Shown here: one piece after another, positions 33,402 to 45,164 of the stretch | Layout: every line of letters starts with the position of its first letter | Numbering within the stretch: the stretch's first letter is position 1 | Source: Stramonita haemastoma | Taxonomy: Eukaryota > Mollusca > Gastropoda > Neogastropoda > Muricidae | Assembly (NCBI GenBank): GCA_030674155.1 | Contig: CM060317.1 | Location: 44,129,165-44,193,164, forward strand | Direction: 5' to 3' | Length of the DNA stretch: 64,000 nt | Made by a program: the position numbers and the translations under genes | The notes under the pieces: generated by a model | What the model was told of the DNA's origin: nothing | Seen by the model: the letters and a program-made list of their open reading frames with translations, nothing else | Databases searched by the model: none

Positions 33402-34316
33402 CAAGAGGGGTCCAAGCCAGAGGTAGCATGCAGGATTGCACAGACAATAACAGCACTGTCAAAACTGAACACCATCTGGAAAGATAAAAAAAATTTCACT
33501 TAACTCCAAGATCAAACTAATGCGCTCCCTTGTCGTATCCATATTCCTGTATGCCTGTGAATCGTGGACCCTGACTGCTGATTTGGAGAGAAGAGTACAG
33601 GCGGTAGAGATGAGATGCTTCAGGAGACTCCTTGGCATCTCCTACAGATTTATTTAATCTTTTATATCGAGGATAATGGAATAAGCATTCATGTGCTTTT
33701 TTGCATCAAGTCCCCATGTGTATGCAGTTTGTAAATGTCATCTGTTCCCACCGGCACATGATGGCCTACTCGCACAAAAAGCGGAACGGGATTTAACGTG
33801 TGTGCAAGATGTACTGTGTGCATTCGCACACGGGGCCTCGGTTTATAGTCTCATCCGAAGGACTTTGGGGGAGAGTGGAGTCTGCACTGATGTTAACACC
33901 AGGAGAAAAATCCCCTCGACCAGGAATCGAACCTGGGTCTTCAAATTGCCAGCGCAATGTTCTGATCACTAGGCTATCCCGTCCCCAGAGACCACATAAG
34001 CAACGAAGAAGTGCACAACAGAATCCAGCAAACCATTGGTCCCTATGAAAATCTCCTATCGTAAAGAAACGTGAACTTAAATGGTATGGGCATGTCACAA
34101 AATCAAATGGACTTGCAAAAACAATACTGCAAGGCACTATCCAAGGAGGAAGAAAAAGAGGCAGGCCAAGTAAGAGATGAGAGGACAACATCAGCTAATG
34201 GATAGGCCTAGAACTTGACAAAACTTTGAGAAAGGTAGAACGGGGAGAGGAATGGAGAAAACAGGTTGTCAAGTCTTCAGGGTTCCCCCATGGTTGCCAG
34301 ACTAAGAGATAGATAG
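33402..34316 (+). pseudogene. RTE-related LINE 3' end with nested SINE (copy 2)
   Basis: Left part (33402-33647) encodes ACRIAQTITALSKLNTIW, LMRSLVVSIFLYACESWTLT and MRCFRRLLGISYR, the conserved pre-C-terminal region. The right part (33987-34316) encodes DHISNEEVHNRIQQTIGPY, KWYGHVTKSNGLAKTILQGT and RKRGRPSKR, followed by a degenerate end and GATA tail. Between them sits a reverse-oriented SINE. Small indels and stops are present. 5'-truncated. Confidence 0.88.
33648..33986 (-). mobile_element. SINE family A, full-length, nested in LINE
   Basis: Complete reverse-oriented copy from the tail complement (TTTTATATCGAGGATAATG) to the head complement (CACTAGGCTATCCCGTCCCC), with B box GGAATCGAACC. 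The LINE reading frame resumes directly at AGAGACCACATAAGC. Confidence 0.93.
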
Positions 34317-34321
34317 ATAGA

Positions 34322-34322
34322 T

Positions 34323-34402
<80 letters not shown>
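34322..34402. repeat. (TA)n microsatellite
   Basis: About 75 bp of TA/AT repeat following the GATA tail of the LINE fragment. Confidence 0.95.
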
Positions 34403-34409
<7 letters not shown>

Positions 34410-34717
34410 TATATTATATAATCATAGATTTGTCAAGATGTATTACTAAATAAAACCAGATTTGTTTGCCTTTTCTGTGTAAGTTCTGCATAATTAGCTG
34501 GTTGTCAGCAGCAGCAACAGTAATTTGCATTCAGACTCAAATCAAAAACAGTTTTGTCATAATGATTGTGTAGTTGGCGATTTACACAGCAGATCTGTAC
34601 CTCTCTTCCCATCCTGTACCTTCTTTTCACTTTTTGCCCCTCTTTAATAGTTTCATTGGGGGGGGGGGTTGTTTTTTTAGTAAAGTGTTGTATGTTATTC
34701 TGGTTCATGGTATGGCT

Positions 34718-34751
<34 letters not shown>

Positions 34752-35524
34752 CCTCTTCTTATGTTTTGGATCATGGAGTCTGTTTTGCTGGAGTGTTCTG
34801 CATACATGTGTGTTATTACTCAGTCTCTGTGAAGTGTGTATCTTTGTGTATACATGTGATATGTATCAAAGAAAGGATGCTCTTGGTCTCTAGTCTTAAT
34901 GCTTTGCAGTGATGAGTGTCAGAACACTGGACGCATGTGTGCCCTTACTTACCACTGATTGAAAGTGTGCATGGCCTGTACCATGAAAGGCATCTGTCTG
35001 GTAAAGGTGTACAAAAAATTCTGTCTGTCCTTGATATTTACTTTTGAGTAGGTTGCCATGTATGGGTGCGTGTACTCTTGGACATGTGTCTGCATGTGTA
35101 ATTATGTAATGGCATATGTTACACTGCAGTCTGCTGTGGCTGCGTGGTTTGTACTTCAGTAGAGAAGGACTGTAGTTCTTCATTGTTGTTGGGTAAGTAA
35201 ATGATTGACCAGTTCTGGTTTTAGCATGTCCACCTTCTGTCCAGATCACAATACAATCGTCACAGCCAGCTTGCCACCTGTCCTGCTTGCTCAAAAGATT
35301 CTGTCAGTGTGTGTGTGTGTGTGTGTGTATGCGTGCGCATGCTAAAATCCCTTGTACTTATCAACACGTGCTGGTCTCCTAGTTAACACACTGCTCTTTA
35401 AAGAAATGAAAACCTTCATCAAGTGCTAGATAGTGGTTGACAGTTCTCTTTCTGAAAACATTTCTTTTCTGTGTTTAAGTTGTTTTCATTGTTTTAAAAC
35501 TATTTGCTGATTTTCATCCAGATT

Positions 35525-35587
<63 letters not shown>

Positions 35588-35628
35588 TTTGATTTTACGT
35601 CTGTACACTTAAAGTGATATTAGACAAG

Positions 35629-35677
<49 letters not shown>

Positions 35678-35820
35678 GTAGATCTTTTGTTTTTAGATCT
35701 GCTAATTATTTGCTGATGTTCTGAGTTGCAGTATAATTTAGGTTACTTGTTTGTGGTTTTGTTTTGATTTTTTTGGGTTTTTTTTTTGGGGGGGGGGGGG
35801 GTTTGGGGGGAGGTGGTTGT
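34403..35820. other. Non-coding stretch with homopolymers and GT arrays
   Basis: Includes a roughly 30-bp C-run at 34720-34749, (GT)n at 35528-35587 and 35629-35677, and a G-run near 35788-35800. No gene is seen. Confidence 0.6.
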
Positions 35821-35824
35821 TTTT

Positions 35825-36675
35825 TTTGTTGTCTTGCTTTCTGTAATGTCCCCATCCTGCTGTTTCCATGCCACTCATCTCAATCTCGCTGCCCACAGCC
35901 ATACCCAGATTTGCTATGTCCTCATCCTCGGGGTCGGGAGCCCACAGGGAGCCCATCAATATTAGGCTGCCATGGGGCCGCCCGCCAGAGTGGCCCTGCA
36001 CTTCTGCTGGATCACTTTGGTGGTGTTCAGGGGTGCCTATTCTGAGCTAACATGTGCAGGACACCACCTACTGAACCCCCCACTAATGACAGTATTAACT
36101 CAGTCACGGAGACAGAGTGAGTGAGTCACCCACCTGAGGTGGCGACCACCACAATGTCACTCCAATGACCATTTCCCCTGTGAACCTTCAACCCCAAAGG
36201 CTTTGACACTAACTCACCACAGGCACAGAAGCATATGGGGGAACCAATACTGAGGTCACCATGAGACCAGGGCAATAGGGGCCACCGAATCAGAGGCAAT
36301 TTTCATTATTGCATGATAGTCAATGGTAATGAGGATGATGTAATGATGCTGCTATGGAAGTGCATCTGCTTTGAGGCTACTTGACAGGGTTGTACTCTAC
36401 ACTTACTATCATGATATATCCCGGCGTCAACCGGGCCCAAGAGATACAGACACATGCAGTGTTGATCAGGTAATATGAGCAACACTCTTATAATCACACC
36501 CGTAAAATGGATGAAGCTCGACTGTGTGGTTCCAGTCTCCCCACTGAGCCCACAGCACACTCACTCTGGGTAGGAGCCAGCCAAAGTCCGAAAAGTCTGT
36601 ATGACTCATGGGATTTGAACCCATGACCTTCCAGTCGGAAATTCAAGGCGGTAACCACTGCGCCATGGTGGCTGA
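35825..36675 (-). mobile_element. Family D tRNA-derived element, near full-length
   Basis: About 850 bp in reverse orientation. The head at the right end reads, on the - strand, ATGGCGCAGTGGTTACCGCC (A box) and GGGTTCAAATCCC (B box). The body contains CAGGTGTCTGTATCTC-type words (here CATGTGTCTGTATCTC), GGTCTCATGGTGACCTC and GGTGGTCGCCACCTCAGGTG. The distal end is at about 35830. It is much longer than usual SINEs and has no ORF, so it is either a composite SINE or a non-autonomous element with a tRNA-like promoter. Confidence 0.88.
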
Positions 36676-36934
36676 TATTGTTTCTGATTTTTTTCGTTTT
36701 GTTTTAAATGTTGACAGGGATAAAAACCCAAAAGGAAAATGCATCTCCCCATACATACACTCTTTACCTGTCACCCACCTAACCTATAGTATATAAATAA
36801 ATTTTAAAAATTTAACCAGAATAAACAGGCAACACATAAAACCTGACTCGGTGTCTATTGACAATTGTTGTCACTATGGCAGTCTGTTTCCAGCATAACC
36901 AGTGTCCCTGCCTGATGAAAGTTCTGTGCAAAGT

Positions 36935-36937
<3 letters not shown>

Positions 36938-36990
<53 letters not shown>
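36938..36990. repeat. (CT)n microsatellite
   Basis: About 50 bp of CT repeat, then a short TA repeat. Confidence 0.95.
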
Positions 36991-37014
36991 TATATATATA
37001 TATTTTTATTTTAT

Positions 37015-37090
37015 ACTACTTTATGTCACAGCAGATTTCTCTGCGTGAAATTCGGGGTGCTCTCCCTGGGGAGAGCGCGTCACCACAAAT
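37015..37090 (+). repeat. Dispersed repeat copy (GATTTCTCTGC motif)
   Basis: CAGCAGATTTCTCTGCGTG, then GGTGCTCTCC and GGGGAGAGCGCGTC, matching the diverged block at 29450-29530. It directly adjoins the tail side of the SINE at 37095 and may be part of that family. Confidence 0.55.
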
Positions 37091-37094
37091 GCAG

Positions 37095-37325
37095 GGCCTA
37101 CCCATTATTTTTTTCCCCCTCAGGGATGGTGTCTAAACACGACACCTGTGTGCATGCTGGATTTTAAAAAAAAAAAATTTTGTCATCCGCTCCTACTGGC
37201 ACACGATGGCCTGCTCTTCCAAAAGGCAGAACGGGGTTTTAACGTGTGCGCAAGATGTTCTGCGTGCATTCGCACACGGGGCCTTGGTTTATAGTCTCAT
37301 CCGAATGACTTTGACATTCAGTTTA
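37095..37325 (-). mobile_element. SINE family B, head-truncated
   Basis: Reverse-oriented. The tail block (CAGGGATGGTGTCTAAACAC) is followed by a central domain shared with family A (GTCTCATCCGAATGAC complement) and the B-specific GACATTCAGTTT. It matches 55795-56000. The tRNA-like head is missing. Confidence 0.85.
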
Positions 37326-37334
37326 TGTATATAT

Positions 37335-37339
<5 letters not shown>

Positions 37340-37396
<57 letters not shown>
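37340..37396. repeat. (TA)n microsatellite
   Basis: About 55 bp of TA repeat abutting the truncated SINE. Confidence 0.95.
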
Positions 37397-37397
<1 letters not shown>

Positions 37398-37399
37398 TT

Positions 37400-38176
37400 A
37401 ATTTAAAGTTAGAAACTGTTTTAAGACCAGACACTGATTTTCTTCATTCTCCCATGTTCAGTTGTGAATGGCTGGAAAGTTGTCAAAGTACTTAACAGGG
37501 TTTTTGTTTTTGTGTTGTTCTGTTCACTGTTGGATATGGAAGATCTGTTGTTTTACAATACCTCCTCAATAGATTTTTTTATTTTATAAAAGAACAATTC
37601 TTTTTTAAATAAAAAATAAGGCTTATGTCCATGCACACCCATGCATACACACACAGAGGCAAAAGAAACCTGAATCTTTACTCAGTGACTGAAACTAGCT
37701 GAGAGAAGAATGGAGTTGAGAGGTGGTGGCAGTGACCTCAGATTGTGAAAAAAAAGTCTTTCTTGTCATTTAGTATTCTCTGTAGGAAAGCTAGTGTGGT
37801 TATCTCTATAGTTAGTGGTATGTTTGTCTATACAGTGATTGTGGTAAAGCTGACTCTTGCTTGTGTGGAGGGACTGTTTTGATGCTAATGGAGAAAGTCT
37901 GTTGTTCTGATGGCTATTGATGTATGTATGTATGTATGTATGTATGTATGATGTATGTATGTCAGTGAACACTCTTTGGGGAGTGATCAAGTGGGTATGA
38001 GGGTGTTTTCTACTTCCCAATCAGCCTATGTATTTTGTCACACATTTAAATGTTTTCTACTTCCCAATCATCCCTGTATTTCGTTACTCATTAATGTTTG
38101 TACTGAAACACGTTAAGAGAACACTGCAATGAAGAGGGTCAGGTATGCTTGCTCTGTGTGTGTGTGTGTGTGTGTG

Positions 38177-38220
<44 letters not shown>

Positions 38221-40095
38221 TAGAGAGTGAGAGAGAGAGAGAGAGAACTTTGAATGTGCTGACATTTGTCACTCCTGATAAAAGTTGATGAAAACAAGTG
38301 GCATGACACAGGGCCTTCAGTTCGTACTCATTATGTCACTTGAAGTGTGCTGCAGTAAGAAATTAACAGATGTCATTCAATGGTAGAATCATAGTGAAAA
38401 TTTCAAATACATGGTTAACATCTTGGTACCACTTTTGTCTAATCATAACATTCTGATTCCATGGTACTTTTGCAGCTGGGAAGTTCAATATGCATCTTCT
38501 TTTTTTTATAATTTTTTTGATCTTGTGATAGATATTTCTAAATTGTGATGCATCACCACATGATGAGTTACATTGCACCGGAGATCTATTTTTAGTTTTT
38601 AATATGGTATTAATCTGCAATAAAAGGCTGTTCGATTATTTATAATAAAAAATATATATAAAAAGATTGAAAATCGGACATTTCAATGAAAAGTTATTAC
38701 AAATTGAAATGATAGATTGCACGAGGTGACAGAAATGAGAAACAGACGAGATTTGCGTCATGATGGATGGTCAGAGTGAGTGGCAAGAATGAGGGCTTGG
38801 GTGTTTTTAACTCTCAGAGGACGGCTGTCTGCTATAGTGGATCAGTGTAAAGCAACAGTTTTGGACGGCAGTCTGCTATAACAGATTTGCTGTTTTCAGA
38901 TTTTTCATGCACAGGCCGCATGATACTATGACTAGTGCAGCTTAACATAGCTTTGTGGGCCTATCCAAGGTCAAATGCAGAGCGTTGTCAGGTGGTTCTG
39001 TGTATTCTGAAATCTTTGTTTGCATTTGCAGAGAGTAGCCGACATGAAGTAACCACACAAAGTACAATATTTGGAATATTTTCTTCATGTTAGTCAAGGC
39101 TCAAATATTAAAGTGAGAGCTTCATTCTTTCAGTATATACTAACCCAGCATATATTTCATAAGTTCAGAAAATTTCATTTTCGTACAATGTATTGTGTAT
39201 TTTAAATGATTTTTTTACAAATCTTTACGAATGGGCCGTTTGAGGGGAAAAGCAAGGGAGACAACTGGCCATCCCCAGTGATATAAAACATGCTTTTAAA
39301 GAAAGAAAGAAAAAAAGAAAATTACTCCTTGAAACTTCAGTACAAGGTAGAAGAGTGGTTATATCTTTATGATCAATCAAAATCTCAAAATCAACAACTT
39401 GACCCCTACCTGCCTAAAATGGCTCCCAACAGACAAGGGGGTCAGGTACAATGTGACACATTTTATGGTGGAGCATCACAATTAAGAATAGGTCTGATAT
39501 AAGAGGACGTAAAAAATGGGATTTTTGGTTTGTATAAGATCAATGCTTTTTGCAGACAGCTGTAATGTCATTCATGTAGAAATTGTACAGTGCTGACTGG
39601 CCCAAAAATAAAGAGTATATGAGGAGGGGGAAAACTGTAGGATCTTTTACTATAATTTTAGTGTACTGTATGTTATGTTTTGAAACAGTCTGGCCTTTTC
39701 CATTAATTAAACATTGTCTTTTGCTTTGATGGTTTGAAGAGCCTGCTGCATTGTGGTCTAATGTGATCTGGAGTTGTGTTTTGTTTTTTAGTTTTGTGCC
39801 TGGTGGTACATTTATTTACTGTTGGATAAATCACTGTAAATAATTAGTGCAAGAAATTTGCATCACATTAGCTAATTATTACATATAAAAGATATTTGAT
39901 TTGGGAGGGGGGTTGTGGTGGTGGTGGTGTTTGCTTGCTTCGTGGAGATTTTGTTTGTTTCAAATATTTGAAAGGTCATCTGTGTGTTCTATTGCACAGG
40001 AATCTTACCATCAAACATACAAATTTGCCTCTGTTACAACTCAATGTTGAAATCGAATGGAAATGTAAGAGTGAAAGTAGCTTCAGTTTGTAACT
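37400..40095. other. Non-coding stretch with small microsatellites
   Basis: (TATG)n at 37919-37960 and (GT)n at 38157-38219 followed by GA repeats. Near 38820 and 38870 two phrases recur: ACGGCTGTCTGCTATAG and ACGGCAGTCTGCTATAAC. An AATAAA lies at 39607-39612. No coding region is seen. Confidence 0.5.
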
Positions 40096-40104
40096 TAAAC
40101 TTGA

Positions 40105-40450
40105 AAGTGGCAGAAGATACTGTAGCATGAGGTGTCATGTGGAAAGGGAAGAAGTGAAAGGTAGTGTAACATGAGGTGTCTTGTGGAAAGAGAAGAGGGA
40201 ATAGGTAGTGTAGCATGAGGTGTCTTGTGGATAGGGGATGGAAAAGGTAGTGTAGCATAAGGTGTCTTGTAGATAGGGGGAGGGAAAAGGTAGTGTGGCA
40301 TGGGGTGTCTTGTGGAAAGGGGGAGGGAAAAGGCAGTGTAGCATGGGGTGTCTTGTGGAAAGGGAAGAAGTAAAAGGTAGTGTAGCATGAGGTGTCTTGT
40401 GGATAGGGGGAGGGAAAAGGCAGTGTAGCATGAGGTGTCTTGTGGAAAGG
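40105..40450. repeat. 42-45-bp minisatellite
   Basis: About eight units starting at GTAGTGTAGCATGAGGTGTC, each followed by a variable G/A-rich part (TTGTGGAtAGGGGgAGGGAAAA). Unit starts are at about 40161, 40206, 40248, 40292, 40334, 40378 and 40421, so unit length varies by a few bases. Open frames on the - strand through it are repeat artefacts. Confidence 0.92.
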
Positions 40451-40714
40451 GGTGAGCTGTATCATGGTCAAGTTGCTTAATAAGTGTTTGATTTCAGGGG
40501 AGGGAAGGGGGGGGGGGAGAAGGTTTTGAACTGCATGTGTGGATGCTGCTTTCACCACCCCAAAGATGAGAGTCTAAATCCTTTTCATCAGAGTAGGGGT
40601 CATCCTGGTTTGCTGTCAGAACACTCCCTCCTAGCATCTTTCAGGCAGTCAGAACCAGGCATTGAGGCCAGCAGGGTGGCTACTGTTGGCATTGTGTGTA
40701 CTCAGGAGTGTTTG

Positions 40715-40716
<2 letters not shown>

Positions 40717-40771
<55 letters not shown>
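40717..40771. repeat. (GT)n microsatellite
   Basis: About 55 bp of GT repeat. Confidence 0.97.
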
Positions 40772-40772
<1 letters not shown>

Positions 40773-40894
40773 TGTTGTACAATCTTTTACTGTGTAAGTG
40801 CTGAGTGTTAGCTCTTTTGCTATGCAGCTTTAACTCCCTTTAGTCATCACTTTTTTTTCTAACGAATTTCTCTTTTTATCTGGCTCTGTCTCTG

Positions 40895-40931
<37 letters not shown>

Positions 40932-41351
40932 GTTTAGCCCTTCCTCTTTCTCTGTCTTCATCTACAGTGAAGGGGGCTTAGATTCTCTTTTTTTTTTCTT
41001 TTTTTTTTTTAACTTATTCTTTCTCGTGTGGGGGGGGGGGGGGGGGGGGGGCTGAAGAGGGAGGGTGTAGGAGAGGAGAGAAAGCATGTAGCAGCTTTTA
41101 TGTGATTGGTTTGAAAATAAGACATGTTTTGTGGAGGGGGGGGGGGGGGGGGGTTAAAGTGTAAAAAGTAATTTTTGGATTCTCCGTGTTGTTCATGGTA
41201 TGTGTTATCTGAATATTTTAGTTTCTGCAGCATCTGCCATGACCATCATTGTATGGATGTGTCTGTCTGTACTCATTTTCCCATGATAAAGCAAATATCT
41301 GTGTGTTTGTGTGCACATCTGTGTATGCTAGGTGCATGCTCACAGATGTGC

Positions 41352-41382
<31 letters not shown>

Positions 41383-43880
41383 CGTGCGTGGTGTGTGTGT
41401 GCACACACAGTGATTTTGGGGTTTGGGGTTGAGTTGGGTTGTTTTGTGTTTTTAGGGTTTTGATTATCATGGTTTCTTATTATGATAAGTATCTTGCATA
41501 CGCAAAATCTCACCATTGGTGAACCTTGGAGCTCTAGCCAAGGAACAAAAAAAAAATCATTTATTGTTCTGTTTCACCCCCCCCCCCCTGGTGACAATTC
41601 GGTATAGTCTTGGTAAGCCCCTGCTATTGTATTAGTTTTTAAAGTTGTATGCTGACCGGTGTTGGATTTCTTTGTAGTCTTGTCTGGATGTTCTTTTTTT
41701 TTTTCAATGTTTTCCTACCATTTTGAAGATCTAAGATAGTGGCTGAATATCAAATGGTGTCACAGATTTGAATCACTCCATTGATGCTTGGGGAAAGTGG
41801 CCACTAAGACAGTGATTATCAATACTATCCTCGATTGGCAGAAATTGTGTGATTGAAATTTTAGTTCAGCACTCTCCTTGTTTCTGCCTTTAAAAAAAAA
41901 AGGGGGGGGGGGGGGTCTGTTTTCCTTGTCACCTTTGATTTTCTGCCTTCCGAGTCCAGTCCTCTTTTTTTTCATATGAGCTTGATGCTTTAGAAAAAAA
42001 AAGTTTTCCCTTTGATAAATGACATGTGGTGAGGTAACGGCATTGAAAGATTTCTCAACAGTGAAGAACAGGAGCATTGTGCCTGTTTCAGAATATAGAA
42101 GCAGAAACTTAACTTTCCTGTTAATTCTTTCAACAACATAACATCAGATGTCCTAAGAGTAAACAGCTCAACTTCCCCTGCTTTTTTTCTCTTGACACCC
42201 AATTGTGTTATAACTATTTGCCATCAGTAAAACATTGATGGTGGGAGATGTGTTCATCATGTGATAAACAGTCATGTGCATTTATTATGATCATGTGATA
42301 CAGTGCTCATTTTGTCCACACCTACATGTGTGTTGAGCAGGTAGACTGCAGGGAGAAAGGAAGAAGAGTGCATTGTGAAGTAGAAAGAAAGGCATCCCTG
42401 TACTGTGAGACCTGCGTGTGTTCAGTCAGGCACCAGTCTACTATACTGTAAACTGTACTCTGGAAAAGCTCTGAAAAAGTGTTGTCTGTATGGTTGTGCT
42501 CAGTGATTGTCAGCAGTGGTGTCTCTCTGTGCCACTGAAGGCAGTGAAATCTTTGTCTATCTGTCTCTGTCTGTGTGTCTGTCCATCTGTCTGTCTGTCT
42601 GTCAGTCTGTTGTCACATATGGCAGTACCTCAGTCAGGCCACATGGACACAGTCTTTCTGGTACTTGGGAGACAAGTTGGGTAGGGGATAGCTTGTCTTC
42701 ACCTTCCCCTCATCCTTTTTCTTTTCCCTCCAATCTTCATTTTTCCTCTTTTCTTCTCCTCTCGTGTCTTCCTGATAAGATGCCAGTGATGGTAACTTGC
42801 CATCACTGATCACTGCAGAGAAGCACGATGGCATGCCATGGTCTGCTTTGTCCTAACATGTATACATATGTGCAGAGCTCCTTCACAGGAACAGGCCTCA
42901 CAGTGTCATGTTTCAGACAAAGTCTCTCAGCAGTTTCTTGACAACTTCACTCACTACCAGTCATGCTTTTCAGTTGACAGCTTTTTCCTACATGGATGCT
43001 ACCTTCTGTTCTGAATGTAATATGTTCATTGTAAATATTTGCATGTATATATGATGTGAACAGATTTTGTATAAAAATTGTTAGGTGTGAATATTGGACT
43101 ATTGTGGTAAATGTGACTGTGTGTAATGATGATTGATGTATGGTTGATCATTTTTGTCAATGTTGAAATGAAAGGATATGAGTTAAAGGAGACAGGTTGG
43201 GAAGTGTAGTGTCCATTTGTTGTGAAGATGTGCAACATTTTAGGTTGATGTCATGTGACGTCTTGTGCTGTGTGCACCTACAACTGGTCGGCTGCTCTCA
43301 GCGAAGCAACCATTAAAATTGTTGATTCTGAACCTGACCTTGGTGTGTGTGTTCTCTCTGTCTCTCTCATCCTGGTCTATGAATGAATGGATAAATGAAT
43401 GGATGACTTGAGATGTCCCCATGAGGCTGCCAGGGCCTCTTGCAGTATGAATAGTATCCCGCCTTCTGGAAATTCTGGGCTAAAATATTCCCCTTTTCTG
43501 TCACTCTCTTTGTTTCTGTCTTTTGTCTTACCTTTCTATCATCAAAATGTACATTATCTTTTTTTACGCTTTTTTTTTGTCTCCTGGGGATGATCAATTA
43601 AGTGGAATGGCTCAGCCGCTGGCATCCTCAATGCAGCCTGGTTTTATTGACCCTAAGGAATAAAATGAAGATTCTTTTTCAGGTTGTTGTTTTTTTTAGA
43701 TTAACAGTGTTAGATGTATAAAGAGTATAAAGGATGGTGTTGATTCTGAACTTTAGGTGAATGTTATTGGAGTTGCTGAAATTGAATAAGGTTATGGCCT
43801 TTGTGGTCTGTGGGGCTATAAAGAACACGCAATGAACGTGAAGAACTTGTAAAAAAAAATCTACACAACTATTCAGTATT
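40772..43880. other. Non-coding T/G-rich stretch
   Basis: Homopolymer G-runs near 41031-41050 and 41137-41153, a GT run near 41357, CTGT repeats near 42545-42605, and an A/G-run near 41890. An AATAAA sits at 43659-43664. Nothing protein-like is seen. The T/G-rich composition persists from 28.8 kb to here, as in long 3' UTRs of the + strand, but no splice or cDNA evidence is available. Confidence 0.45.
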
Positions 43881-43884
43881 GGCA

Positions 43885-44165
43885 TGATGGTGGTTTGGTG
43901 CTGATGGCATGATGTTATTTGCAGTGGTGATGGTGATTTAATGATGGGGATCTAATTGGTAGTGGCAGTGGTGCTGATAATGGTAGTTTCGATGATGGTG
44001 GTAGTGGTGACACTGGCAATGAATGATTATGATCATTTGATGATAATGATAAAATTGGTAGTGATGATAATGGTAATAAATTACTAATGCTGATGAGGAT
44101 AATGGAGATGGTAGTGCAATTTGAGGTGGTAATGTAGAGATGCCAAGGATGATAATGTTTGGCAC
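43885..44165. repeat. Degenerate GAT/GGT trinucleotide-rich region
   Basis: GATGATGG, GGTAGTGG and TGATAATGATAA-type words with a 3-bp period over about 280 bp. It keeps frames open on the - strand but has no conserved protein. Confidence 0.75.
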
Positions 44166-45155
44166 ATGGTGTTCTCTTGGTAATGCTCCTATCTACATTT
44201 GTACAAAGTGAGAGGCTTCGGGTTTGATTCTGCCTTAATCCAGACTTTTTTCCCACTCACTTTTTTCAGACTTTGAAAGGTAATTGCGCATGCTGATCTT
44301 TCAAATGAGATAATGCTTTGTTGTCCTTTGTGCAATAATTATATACTTAGCACATGTAAAACAAAAATCAAGATGACAACAATAAGATTTTAAAAAAATA
44401 GTAGTAATGATGAAAATAACAATTTAATAATCATAAACGTAATAATCAATCTAGGAAAACGCAAGAAAATGTCCACTTACATAAAAAATAAGAAGAAAAA
44501 GGTGGAGGTGCTTGTGTGGCAATGGCAGTTCCCTAAGAGAACTCGACTGTATCTGCAATTTGACAACAAAAAATCTGCCCTGACTGTAACTTCGGCGTAA
44601 TGAAATAGGATAGTGGTGACTTGGAAGTAGTGAGAGTGGTGGAGAAGGTGATGATAGTAGTATTAGTAATATGGAAGTATGATGCCAGGTGGATCAGTGC
44701 TCTATCGGTCATACAGCTATAATACAGAGAGATGATAAGTTCAAACCTGTCTGAAAGCTAATATTCACAATGGTACTGGTTTGTGGGGTGAAAAGACAAT
44801 CTGATCTCAAAGAGCAACAAATTGTAGCACACTCAAAGAATTCCATGGCAGCAAGAGAATTGTCCCTGGTAAAATTCTGTTAAAAATATGGAGAGTGACA
44901 AGAAAAATAGATTGGCACCATAATATGAGTGCCCTCTCCATGGAGACAGCAGCTTGGAATTCCATGAGGAGGAAATAGGTATATTGTACAGTTAGTGGAA
45001 TATAGTAGGACACAACACATTACAATAATGGTATGCTTTTGTCTCTCTGAGAGAGTGTGTGTGTGTGTGTGTGTGTGGGGCGTATGGGCATGTCTGTTGG
45101 AGAGGGAGAGAGAGAGGGGGCAAACTTATTTGGATGGTAAGCATTTCAAAATCCC
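44166..45155. other. Non-coding stretch
   Basis: AT-rich with a GT/GA run at 45055-45120. No gene is recognised. Confidence 0.45.
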
Positions 45156-45164
45156 TAATTAGTG

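Noticed and set aside
40034..40558. Repeat-rich - strand protein (174 codons)
   Set aside because: Translation of the 42-45-bp minisatellite; several overlapping frames are equally open.
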